Source of the DNA: Chromera velia
Lineage: Eukaryota; Sar; Chromeraceae
Length of the DNA: 26,262 nt
NCBI GenBank assembly: GCA_018398765.1
Contig: JAHBMJ010001620.1
Coordinates: 1-26,262 of the forward strand
Reading direction: 5' to 3'
Shown here: positions 10,101 to 20,295 of the stretch, one piece after another
How positions within the stretch are numbered: the stretch's first letter is position 1
Layout of the letters: every line of letters starts with the position of its first letter
Position numbers and translations under genes: made by a program
Notes under the pieces: model-generated
What the model was told of the DNA's origin: nothing
What the model saw: the letters and a program-made list of their open reading frames with translations, nothing else
The model's database searches: none

Positions 10101-10729
10101 CGTGCAGGTACCTTCTTCTGGGTGCAGACAGGTCGACCTCCCTGTCTGTCAGTTCAAGCGATGATACTCCTCGATGAGAGCACGCAGACACAGAAACTGA
10201 CACTGTCCAACTGAAAACTCTGTTACGCTTGATTGCCGTCTTCTCGGCAGGCGCTCAGCAAAACCAGAGAGGAAGCTTCGTGCGAAGGAGACGGCCGTCT
10301 CGTCTGCTGACTCGTTACTTACTGTTTAACTATTGTCCGTCTAGTTGTCATACAAGGTACCTCTCATCAATTTCTTCTCACTGTGTCTGCCGTTCCCCTC
10401 CTTCTGCATGTAGGAATGGGTCACGTGTGCCTTACGTGCTCGTCGACGTACGAGAATTCTGCAAATTTCTGCAAGCAGCGAATAGTGCATGGTATGCATT
10501 GGTATGCGCATGCATGATACAACGGTCCGTGACGGTCCTGCACGGGGCAGCACTGTGTGGCCGGGCCCGGCCCGAACGGACCCGCAGGAGCAGTCAAGCA
10601 CCTCATCACAAAAAACACAGCTATACAACAATATGTTGTTTGAAATTTCGATAAGTCATGCCCCTCAACGCAAGAAGAGCATAACTGTATGTATGTCTGA
10701 GGCGTCTATGCGCTTTCTCTGGAAGCGCC
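10101..10729. other. Upstream region of the HXXEE gene
   Basis: Non-coding sequence 5' of the minus-strand HXXEE start. It holds a perfect 14-base GC palindrome, GGCCGGGCCCGGCC, at 10559-10572 and a GCATGCATGATAC block at about 10508. Short open frames here have no recognisable content. Confidence 0.45.
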
Positions 10730-11065
10730 GCATGTCGGACATTTGGCATTGGAGCGGGAGATTAATCCTCCGGACATTAATCCGAATTCTAATTCTAATC
10801 AAACAACAAACTATAACTAACTAACACAAATAACCTAGCAAATGACATACATACAATGCAAAATCAACAATAAAATACAATTTAAAAAAAATATAGTTAT
10901 ACTAATATATAACAGTTTTGTTCAAAATTTATTAAAGTTTTGACTGTCCAAGCTGGTCCAAACCTTTCTACCTAGCTTTCTACACCCCTCTACCATTTGC
11001 GGAGGCGACTTCTGTACTAGCCTGTGTAAAACAAAACAGTGACATTGCTCTAGAGCACCACTAAC
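10730..11065 (+). repeat. Dispersed repeat, copy 2
   Basis: Second, same-orientation copy of the repeat at 7960-8285. It differs by scattered substitutions and by an insertion around 11014-11030 (CTGTACTAGCCTGTGTAAAAC replaces CTATAAGAC). It begins abruptly after CTGGAAGCGCC, which marks the likely left boundary of the repeat at the GCATGTCGGAC block. Confidence 0.85.
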
Positions 11066-11934
11066 TAATTTATCCTATCACTTAAGAACAAACAAATAAT
11101 AATTTTTTAAAATTAAAATTGTTAATCTGAAATAATCTGAAATATTGATAATTATAAGTTTTGAACCACGCTTTTTAAATTCTGGGCCTCAACACAAATT
11201 AAAACAATTGTGACATCATTATACAACAACGTTAGTTTGAATTTTGTTCAATTTCGTCTATAACCAACCCTATACGGACCTAAACAGAATTAAAATATTA
11301 AAGAGGTTTGTGTTTCAATATTGTTTTCTTCTGTGCAATGTACTTTTTGGGGGTTCTAGATTCCACTAAGTATCATGCAAGAGGAATTACGGTCAAAGGT
11401 GTTTAGTCACTTATGATTAGAATATATTCAATTATCCCATGAAGTGATTGAATGTGATTGAATAAAGTGATTAATTAGCCAAAGTCCGATTTTTACTAGT
11501 TTTTAATACTTTTGGTCATTCTAATGGTGTGTAGTTTTTTTTTTATGTTATAAAAACAAATGTTTTGGGAGTAGCCTAGAGGCTTGCGCACATCCAGTAC
11601 ACTGCATACATGGCCCAGCCCATGTAGCCCGGGCCAGCCATGCAGGCGCCGGCGCGGCCCACCGCTCCTACTAGTGGCCACAGCTATCGGTGCATGCATT
11701 CGGAGCCGAATAGCCGATTATACATGTTACATAAAAAATCGGGTCTTCATGCATGAGTTTCAAATACAAGGTGTAGTGTGCATGTTCATGCAATGAGAAC
11801 ATGTATGAACTTTCAACCATGTATTCATATGATATGTTACTTACTAATTTAATAAGTAAATTGTAAGATTTTATAAAATTCTAGTAACACTGTAACACAA
11901 TCTAGTATGATTCTAGTATAGTAACACTACTGCC
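11066..11934. other. AT-rich DNA with a GC-rich patch, no gene
   Basis: Strongly AT-rich and non-coding except for about 11580-11700, which is GC-rich and full of small palindromic pieces (CATGGCCCAGCCCATG, GCCCGGGC, GGCGCCGGCGC). It runs into the assembly gap. Confidence 0.5.
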
Positions 11935-12397
11935 NNNNNNNNNNNNNNNNNNNNNNNNNNNNNNNNNNNNNNNNNNNNNNNNNNNNNNNNNNNNNNNNNN
12001 NNNNNNNNNNNNNNNNNNNNNNNNNNNNNNNNNNNNNNNNNNNNNNNNNNNNNNNNNNNNNNNNNNNNNNNNNNNNNNNNNNNNNNNNNNNNNNNNNNNN
12101 NNNNNNNNNNNNNNNNNNNNNNNNNNNNNNNNNNNNNNNNNNNNNNNNNNNNNNNNNNNNNNNNNNNNNNNNNNNNNNNNNNNNNNNNNNNNNNNNNNNN
12201 NNNNNNNNNNNNNNNNNNNNNNNNNNNNNNNNNNNNNNNNNNNNNNNNNNNNNNNNNNNNNNNNNNNNNNNNNNNNNNNNNNNNNNNNNNNNNNNNNNNN
12301 NNNNNNNNNNNNNNNNNNNNNNNNNNNNNNNNNNNNNNNNNNNNNNNNNNNNNNNNNNNNNNNNNNNNNNNNNNNNNNNNNNNNNNNNNNNNNNNNN
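11935..12397. other. Assembly gap (463 N)
   Basis: All positions are N. Sequence to the right is GA-rich low-complexity DNA, the likely reason assembly failed here. Confidence 1.
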
Positions 12398-12562
12398 GGA
12401 TAGTGAGGGAGGGATAGAAAGAGAAAGAGAGAGAGCGAGCGCGAGAGAGAAGAGAGAGAGCTATAGAGAGAGAGAGAGGAGTGAGGGATGGAAAGGGAGA
12501 GAGAGGGAGAGTAAGAGAGAGGGAGAGAGAGGAGAGAGAGAGTGAGAAAGGGAGAGAGAGAA
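12398..12562 (+). repeat. GA-rich low-complexity tract
   Basis: Degenerate GAGA/GGGA sequence abutting the gap. Ser/Leu-rich open frames on the minus strand are artefacts of this tract. Confidence 0.9.
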
Positions 12563-12670
12563 ACACCTAAACTCAGATAACCACAATTCCTTCGATGTGC
12601 ATGCAAAACTCCAGATCCAGCTTGGCAATGCCGTTTCATGAAGTTGGATTCCTAGGCGGACTTGATCCTT

Positions 12671-13421
12671 CTAAACTTCCGGGGCCTCTTTTGCATGCGG
12701 GCATTCAGGAGCATCCCGGCCGTAGTACCTGCACGGAAGCGAACAGTGCATATCGGAACTATTGAAGGAGTTGCACAGCGCATGTAGGGGGCACATCGCC
12801 TTCCAAGCACTGCTTTGTGCATGCCTGTCTTTTTTGGGACTTTGCCGCCCGCCCGCAGATTCAATGTTTTTTCTTTTGTGCATACACACAACACTTTCTC
12901 CTTCTGCAGATGGTCTTAAAATCGTTGACCTACGATTCATTTCGCAAGGTCCACAAAAGGAATATATACATCAGTCAGAAGACCGCGAGGGGAGAAAGCT
13001 GACGGATAGGCTCATCTGCTCCACTGACAAAAGAAGGAAGACAAATGCATGCAGAAACACGCCCTCGCCCTTCCTCTAACAAGAAGGAAGAAACGATTCC
13101 ATTCCGAGCACAACAGCTGAGTCCCCCTCCCTCCCGCGCCATGCATGACCCAGAGGTCCGATCGACGGCAAATAGCTTCTTTTTTTTTTTTTTTTTTTTT
13201 TTTGTAAACACACAGACAAGATTACATTTCTCTGCGGGCAAACAGACAAAGCGACAGGCCGGTAGTCACCTAGTCACAAGATGTGTGTCATATGACTGTA
13301 ACTCCAAATAATCCGCCGCCTCATGCATCCGCGGTCTCTTCCCCATCGACTTTCCCCAGCTCATCTCTCTCTGTGTCTGGATGTCCAGGAGAGGAACGAT
13401 CTTGTCCATTTCCCGATGCAT
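12671..13421 (-). CDS. Possible two-exon small protein, unknown function
   Basis: Exon 1 is 13421-13270, starting ATGCATCGG (with a TGA two codons upstream) and ending ACTAG before a GTGACT donor. Exon 2 is 12728-12671, after CCGTGCAG, ending GAAGTTTAG. The two join in phase to give 69 residues. The protein starts MHREMDKIVPLLDIQTQ, contains WGKSMGKRPRMHEAADYLE, and ends RYYGRDAPECPHAKEAPEV. The start lies only 177 bases past the end of the transferase-fusion gene on the same strand. Against this model, exon 2 is also open in another frame with a basic end (RPRKFRRIKSA), exon 1 is open in a second frame, and an intermediate exon may be missing. I recognise no family. Confidence 0.38.
13177..13203 (+). 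repeat. Poly-T tract
   Basis: About 25 consecutive T after CTTC. It lies within the putative intron of the small minus-strand gene. Confidence 0.95.
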
Positions 13422-13597
13422 CAATCAGTCTCTGAATGTCCCATGGGAAAGACAGTCGGAGTACTCAGACAGACACAAAAATACCGCAGGGCATGATCGA
13501 GAAAAACAGCTTCTGGCAGAAGGATTGATTGAGAAGGGATCTTATACCGCCTCACCATCCCTGTACGTCCCTGTGTGAGTCTTTCGAGGAGTCTGTG

Positions 13598-13749
13598 TCA
13601 GCATTCGCGTACGTACCTCTTGTAAAGCTTTGCGGGAGACATCCCCATCTTGTACAGGGCAATGAAGTACGAATTCAAAAACGTAACCTGCAGATACATA
13701 CAGACGCAAACAAACACACATACACATGCACATACACGGAGACAGACAG

Positions 13750-13791
<42 letters not shown>

Positions 13792-13794
13792 ACA

Positions 13795-13849
<55 letters not shown>

Positions 13850-16171
13850 CGCACAAAGAGTGGCGGGGGTCCACAAATGAAAAGGTCGGCAGACAGGAAG
13901 GCACATTCATTCATTGTAAGGAAACAAGCACCCATCAGAGACAGATCTGCAGGAAGGCACTCATTCAGACAGGCATGTAAACATGGAGGCAGGCAGATTG
14001 AGAACATGCGAGCTCAGAAGACCACCTGACAGAGACAGAAGAGCGCTTCTGCGAATACGAATGTACGCGGAGAATGGTTCAGAGCGGCCAGATAGAGCGA
14101 CCAACCCAGAGAAGAGAGAGAGGATGGACAACGCATGCGGAAAAGAAACAAGGGAAACGGACGAGTGGGCCCACATAAACATTACCAGGGTCGCTGGGAA
14201 TGACGCACGCAATCTGATTCCCGAACCAACAAGTCCATGGCTCTTTCGAGTGGTCTTTTTCTCTTTGTTACTGTCTTTGCATTTAGCCAGAGGTGCCCAA
14301 GAGTTGATTTGTGCAGCAAGAAGGACGTCGCTTATGAGGCCGCAAAAACGACCACCTATGGCTGCGAGAGATCTCCAATACTGCAAGCGGAGCTCTCCAG
14401 ACTAAACCGACGACAATACTCCACGCATGTCTCCATCAGAAGACAGAGAGAGACGCTGACCTTGAAGACACCGTGCTTGTCCCATCGCCTTCGTGACACC
14501 GTCAATGGAACTTCCGCGACAACCACCTTCCCCGTCTGTCGGAGCCGCCCCGCCTGCACTCATTCCGCATGTGTGTTTCACTGAATTGTTGGGTTCTCGG
14601 AAAAAAGAAAAACGAAAGGGAACAGTACCGGGGAAAGCAAGCGGGGAGGATAAAAAAAAATCGACTGCCGAAACGAGCCCGGTAGCCGATGTTTTGTTTT
14701 CTTCCGTTCTTTTTTCCCTCCATTTTCCCCACTTCTCCGTTCTCATACAAAATTCAGTTGTCGACCAAACAGCGAAATAAAAGAAGTATGACACAGTCGC
14801 TGCTCCTTTCTTGCTGTCTTCACAGACACACAACCCGATTCTTTTTCTGTCCCCTTCTCCGTCTCCCTCCTTGTCTCGTTCTCGCTATGTATTTATATGC
14901 GTGTGTGTATGAATGTGCATGTTCAACAAGACGGGCTGTCTTGCTGACAGACTTAATCACTTACGGACTGGGTGAGAGCCCCCCAACTGAGAGCGGGAAA
15001 GACAGATGACCCGAAAGAGAGAATGAGACAGATCGAGAGCGACACACTCACTGACCAGTTCAAAGTCTTCGAAAATGGGGTGGTCAGACCTGAACCTCCC
15101 AACCTGGATGCACGCATGCATGCGTAAGTAGAGTAGATGAGAGAGTGCGTGAGTGAGTGAATGAGAGAGAGAGAGAGAGAGAGAGAAGAATACATCAAAA
15201 CGGATACGAAAGACAGAGAGACAGACAGATGGCTAGGCAAACAACCTCAAACCAAAACAGCGACAAACTTCATTTGCAGTCTTCTTTTCACGCGTTCTGT
15301 TACCATTTGACTGAACACTAAGAGAACACTGGTCGACCCCGACGACACCTCGCGACGGTTTATCTTCATGAAAATTTACGAACAGACTGAACTATCAAAG
15401 GCGGCCAAACTCTGCTCTTGTATGAGCTTGACCTTTCTGAGCACAGTTGTCGAAAAGCAAAAGACACATTCGTAGCATCACGGTGCTTGCAGAAGTGCGT
15501 CCGTACTATGCTGAAGATTTCTGGATGGATGGCCCCTTCCATGGATCCCCCAGTTCTTCCTTGTACTTCAAAATTTCTCATCTAGTCAGCACTATGGAAG
15601 TGGACCTGCCAGAAGCCCCCCCCGTCCTTTTGTTGTGCGAAGAAGTTTTGCCGTCCACAATCAACTAAAACGCCCTCTTCTCTCATACTCAGATCAATCA
15701 AGGGCCTCCCTCCAAGCTAGAGTACGATGAACATATCAACCCCCCCCCACTCCCGAAGCTGAAAGAGGCCAAATGCACCCGCCCGTTCCCCTACCCATCC
15801 ACTCAAACAAACTCACCTTCTCGAAGGATTCCCTCCTCAGGAAGAATCCCTGGTCGCCGAAGGGCAACCCCAACTGTGTACATCTCCACCGGACACCCCA
15901 CTCCACAACAGAGAGCAGCCGACTCCTCAAGCCTGAAGCTCCATCTCTATCAACGAGAAAGCGAAACGCGCCCAGAGAGACCAGAGGGTCAGACAGCAGA
16001 GCGCAGCTTATCGCCACGTCATACCCCTGCATGCAACATGCAGGCAGGAAGGCACGCTAGATCGTTAGATCGAATGAACCTGCTTTCTTTTCACCTTAGC
16101 GGCACTTCCCCTCATACCTGCGTTGGGATCTGTTCTCTACCTGATAAAGGGAAGGAAAGAAAGAAAGGTAA

Positions 16172-16204
<33 letters not shown>

Positions 16205-16221
16205 TAGACAGACAGACAGAC

Positions 16222-16252
<31 letters not shown>

Positions 16253-16257
16253 TAGAC

Positions 16258-16288
<31 letters not shown>

Positions 16289-18757
16289 TAGAAAGACAGA
16301 CAGACAGACAGAAAGAAAGGCAGACAGAAAGAAAGAACGAAGGGAAGCAATAGTGAAAGAACAAAACTTGCACGCACATCAGGGAGAAATAAGTGTATGC
16401 ACAAAAGTATCTGGTGGCAGAATACACAAAGTTGTATGAAGGAAGAACACTACGCATACACAAATCAGCTGACGGATCGACCTTTTGGACCCTGCTGTCT
16501 GCATGAAGGAACAGAAGGAGGTCTACATCCCCAGCTGCAGACGCGCCCTCATTCAACTGCCATCCCCTGCCCCCAACTGCATCCACTATCTCGACCTTCA
16601 CGCTTCTGCTGCTTGAAAATTCCTTTTCACAAGATGTCTCATTTGTCTTCGCCTTCCCCCCCCACAATAATCCACCGCTTCCTTTCTTCCTCTGCTGCTC
16701 AGCCTGCTTCTGCTTCTTCGCCTGTTCCTCCAGTTCCTGTTGGAATCTCTCGACTGCCACACGCGTTCCATCCTCTGATCCTCCGTCTGCACACAGCATC
16801 AAATGAAGAGACAGTAACAGATAGAGAGCCGCAAAAAAAAACGGAATTTTTGTCACAAAACCAACCAACCGACTTTGCCTTTCATGAACGCAACTCCATC
16901 AATCATGCGATCCTGTTTGTGTCCACAAATGAGTGCAGAATTCAGAGCAGAAAAGACAGGAGCGAATTCAACGGATTTGGGCGATAAAGAAAGCGCCTGT
17001 ACAAATCTCCATCCAATCATTCCCCTGCACGTGATGCTTCTTTCACGCAAACGTTTTAACACAGGAGACTTTTTTTGTTGTTTCAAGAACGGACTGACCC
17101 GCCACAACGATTCTGATCTCCTTTGTCGCCTCCCCTTCGGCTTTGTCGACAAGGTCTCTCAGGAGAGACGCAATTGAGGACTCTTCATTGAGGGTCGGAA
17201 TCACAACACCTGCATTCACTCACTTACTTACTCACTCGCTCTTTCAGGTAGCCAGTCACGTGGTGAATCAGTTAGTCAGACACATCGAAAGGGCACCCAA
17301 GCAAAAATCTGGACCTGCGAAGAAGTGAAACAAAAAACATGCGAAGGAGACAGAGGCGTGCCGCTTTGCATTTCTTCTCCCTCATTTTCTCGTCTCCCCG
17401 CTGTCTTACTTCACTCATGCCTCCCTAGGTACATCTTTTTTTCTTTTCCTTTCCTTTCTGTGTGCCCAAAACGCACACCGCCCCCGGCCCCCCCCACTCC
17501 CACACCACCCACCCAGAGATATGGCGTCTTCTCGAAGGCATCGGGAACTGCGGTGAGGGTGGTGTTCCACCCGTACCTGCACAGAGACATACATGCACAC
17601 GTTTTGTGCAACCCCCGTGAGATCGCCGAGCTTGTCCATTCTGCATTGCTGGGACAATCAAGCATGACCCGACGGTCGCGCTTGCCGACGAGAAGGAGAG
17701 CTGTAGCGGAACAAAACAACTTTCTCATGTCACGCACCGCACAACCAGAGTAATGCTCTTGTCGATTGAACCCTCTGCTGACCTCTTCCCACATCTTCAG
17801 CTGCTTGCCATCATCAACATCCTCGAGTTCTTCTTCCAGTACCGCCACATCCACGCCATTTTCCTTACATCGCCTGACCGTCTCCTCAAACACCCTGTCA
17901 GAACTCCACGAAATTCCTTCGAAGATCTTGCCACACTCCTCAGACAAACCCACCAGGTAATATCCTCCGTCCTTTGCCTTTCCCAACACACACAGAGGAT
18001 TCTGCGTGCCATCGTCAATTGCCGCGCGCTCCTGTAGAAGGTTCAGGGCCTTTTCGAGGACCTCAGACGTCACACTCGGGCAGTCGGACCCAATGGCCGC
18101 GACTACTTTGCTGCCTGACACAAACGCAGAACCGAACGCATATGCGAGTCTCTCCCCCAAATTCCCCACTGGTTGTTTTGTCAACGACCAGAAGGGCTTC
18201 GTCAAGTTGGGGAACACCCACTTGACCCACTGCCTGAAGTCCGGCGTCTTGCACCCGGTGAAGAAAACGTTCACGTGGGTTCCCCTCGTTTCATTCAGTT
18301 CTGCTGCAGTCTCCAGAGTGTCCTCAGCCATGTCCTTATACGCCAACGCAGCACCAGAAGGTCCCAGAACGTCTGCCAGACGCGTTTTGCAAGTGCCTGG
18401 AACAGGGTATTTCGCGAAAACGATGAGTTGCTCTGGGAGACGGCGAGGCGTCTCTGCAGTCCCGTCTCCTGCTCCGCCTGCCTCTTCTGACCCAGCCTGA
18501 CAGTTCACAAGCCCCCGCCCGAAGTAGTGACGCACGCCCCCTAGTCTTTGCTCCTTAGAAGAGTCTGACGGAGATTTGAACTGACTGCGGAGAAATTCTG
18601 CACTGCCAAGAGCCCCCAAACCGAGGGCACAAGCTACGTTCACGCTTTTGGCGGACCACATCTTGAAGTGCTTCTTAATCCCTGCCCTGTACCTGTGAGG
18701 CGTTTTCAAGTCGCGCAGCAATTTCAGAAAGCCGCACACACCTTCAGCAGAGCTCAT
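13598..18757 (-). CDS. Fused two-domain glycosyltransferase-like protein (TIGR04282 + TIGR04283)
   Basis: Eight exons, read right to left: 18757-17783, 17700-17577 (inferred linker), 17209-17099, 16786-16482, 16026-15817, 15103-15056, 14553-14461, 13687-13598. They total 1956 nt and give 651 residues with every junction in phase. Domain 1 is DUF2064, or rSAM/selenodomain-associated transferase 1: FAKYPVPGTCKTRLA at about 114-128, IGSDCPSVT at 222-230, KAKDGGYYLVGL at 260-271. Domain 2 is transferase 2, a GT-A fold: VVIPTLNEESS at about 368, DGGSEDGT at 404-411, GGRGWQLNEG, FLHADSR at 496-502, PFGDQGFFLRR at 560-570, FEDFEL, SRRRW, and the C-terminal ALYKMGMSP block. A Gln/Lys-rich insertion of about 50 residues follows DGGSEDGT. 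The N-terminus has a hydrophobic stretch (about 39-52) that could be a targeting or anchor sequence. An in-frame TAG lies 5' of the first ATG. In bacteria the two families are adjacent or fused genes near radical-SAM and arsenosugar-type loci. The true substrate is unknown. Exon 17700-17577 rests only on splice sites and phase. Confidence 0.88.
13750..13850 (+). repeat. (CA)n-(GA)n compound microsatellite
   Basis: CA repeats with occasional CACTCA interruptions pass directly into a GA run. It lies in the last intron of the transferase-fusion gene. Confidence 0.95.
15148..15187 (+). repeat. GAGT/GA microsatellite
   Basis: A short GTGAGTGAGTGAATGAG stretch followed by a GA run, in the intron between exons 5 and 6 (counting visible conserved exons) of the transferase-fusion gene. 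Confidence 0.9.
16172..16325 (+). repeat. (GACA)n/(GATA)n microsatellite
   Basis: GACA units with interspersed GATA variants, inside the intron 16027-16481 of the transferase-fusion gene. The Leu/Ser/Val/Cys-repeat frames on the minus strand are artefacts. Confidence 0.95.
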
Positions 18758-19361
18758 GCATGTTGAATATGGTTGCCAGGGATCGAGGCAGCTCCGCGAA
18801 CGCCCGAAGGATTCAAGCTAGATGGTCGACGACTCAGTAAAGCTGTCACAGTTTAAAGCGGTACATGGAATTCCCGAATTCCCATGCACCGTCGCGCCGT
18901 CTCCCTCCCCCGGCCGCGGCCCTTGCTCCCCCGCGGCCCATGCATCGATCGCCCATGCAGCCGGCCATGACAGCGCGACGCGGCGCAGCGGGCCGGCGGC
19001 GGTACTCCGTTTCAAGTAGTCCAAATGCCCCATGAAACCTAGGTTGAGTAACGAATTTCTGCATGGCATGCCGGGTTGGCCAGAGCCTAAGTGGTGGCTC
19101 ACCGGCTTTAACCTAACTCAAGCAACAGTCGTAGTCTAACTCGTAGATTGCATAAGGATTTTTCCTGCATATAAAATTATCAGTCCTCTGTTGATTTCTG
19201 TCCGCTCACGTCCGCTTCTATAAGGTACCATAAGGGCTTTCAAAGGAGAGAACACAGAATCATCGCAAATACTATCAGATAGAAGTTAATAAAAATATTT
19301 ATATAATGTATGTTTAGAATATTGGCTTGTTCTAGCTATTTTGCGTCTAATAGCGTATGTA
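18758..19361. other. Upstream of the transferase-fusion gene, no gene
   Basis: Begins with a GC-rich segment (about 18890-19010, with CCCCGGCCGCGGCC and several CCCATGCA pieces) and then becomes AT-rich. No coding exon is recognisable. The GC-rich part is close enough to the gene start to include its promoter. Confidence 0.45.
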
Positions 19362-19880
19362 CCCCCCTGTTACTATCGACTGAAACTTCTTAGGAGATTC
19401 AAGTTCAACCTAAGTTCTGCACTTTTCACCTATAAAGTTTAAGTCTATTCTAAAGTTCTGCACTATGTCAATCTTTACTAGTGTTCAATACCACTGTGTA
19501 ACCATACATTATCTTATATGAAATTTAACAGTTAGTCTTTCTCCTGCACGAGGCTTCCACGTGCTGTCTTGACGCAGCGATATACTGGTCAAACGTAACT
19601 GCCCTTTTCACTTTGGTAACGGCCAAAGATCTCTGTGTCCACCTCTGTCGTCGTCAGCTTTTATACTTTCAACTCCCTCTTAGTTTCTTCTTCTGTAAGC
19701 TAGGCTGTCTAAACCTCTTTCTTCAACCACTCGTTTTCACTCTGTACTAACTTCTGTCCTGCACCCCTCCAAAGTTCTGCACCCTTTATCTCAAAGCATA
19801 CTCCAAACTTCTGCAACAAAGTTCAAGAGTATTCCGAACTTCTGCAGTCTCAGTTTAAGGAGTTGATAGTGACAGGGGGG
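19362..19880. mobile_element. MITE with TA target-site duplication
   Basis: The left end CCCCCCTGTTACTATCGACT and the inverted right end CCCCCCTGTCACTATCAACT match over 20 bases with two mismatches. Both are bordered by TA (19360-19361 and 19881-19882), the target duplication typical of Tc1/mariner and similar cut-and-paste elements. Length is 519 bp and there is no transposase frame, so it is non-autonomous. Five subterminal copies of AAGTTCTGCA or AACTTCTGCA lie at about 19412, 19453, 19772, 19806 and 19837, clustered toward the two ends, as expected of transposase-binding repeats. Confidence 0.85.
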
Positions 19881-20221
19881 TAAGCATGTGTAAGCGTGTG
19901 ATAGCGTATGATGAAAGGTAATGAAAGGTGGAGTGTAATGACGTGAATGTTTTTGCAAAATATTGCAAAATGTACTTAAAAAAATCAAACTAAATTAAGG
20001 GCAAATTGTTTAAAATAATAAAAAAAAGACTATTGACACATTAATTCAAAAACATAAGTTATCAAGCGTTTAAATACAATCTACAGTAATCTACAAATAA
20101 CAAAAATCGTATAGTACATAATAGTACATAACCCATATTTATAGATATACAAAGAAACAATCATGTGAGGATTCATGTTGTTGAAAACTTTAAAAAAAAG
20201 CGGGGGAACAGAGGTTTAGAT
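19881..20221. other. AT-rich DNA, no gene
   Basis: AT-rich non-coding stretch with runs such as TAAAATAATAAAAAAAAG and a repeated AGTACATAATAGTACATAA. Nothing else is recognisable. Confidence 0.5.
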
Positions 20222-20295
20222 TGGTATGGATTAGCGCATTGGGGCGGGAGGCCAATCCTCCAAACATAAATCTGAAATTCTAAATCCTAATCCTA
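20222..20295 (+). repeat. Dispersed repeat, partial diverged copy 3
   Basis: GCATTGGGGCGGGAGGCCAA, then TCCTCCAAACATAAATCTGA and AATTCTAAATCCTAATCCTAG, matches the first ~60 bases of the repeats at 7960 and 10730. The rest of the repeat is absent, so this is either truncated or a related family. Confidence 0.65.

Noticed and set aside
11902-12639. Frames crossing the gap
   Set aside because: They consist mainly of unknown residues from the N run plus GA-rich low-complexity sequence.
13270-13425. Continuation of the transferase gene into 13270-13420 through the GTACGT donor at about 13616
   Set aside because: That donor is phase 2, and the available acceptors downstream lead quickly to stop codons or are in the wrong phase. 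The stop at 13598 already gives a family-typical C-terminus.
16096-16439. Leu/Ser/Val/Cys and Asp/Arg/Gln/Thr repeat frames
   Set aside because: Translation of (GACA)n/(GATA)n intronic sequence. The real coding part of the longer minus frame is only exon 16482-16786.
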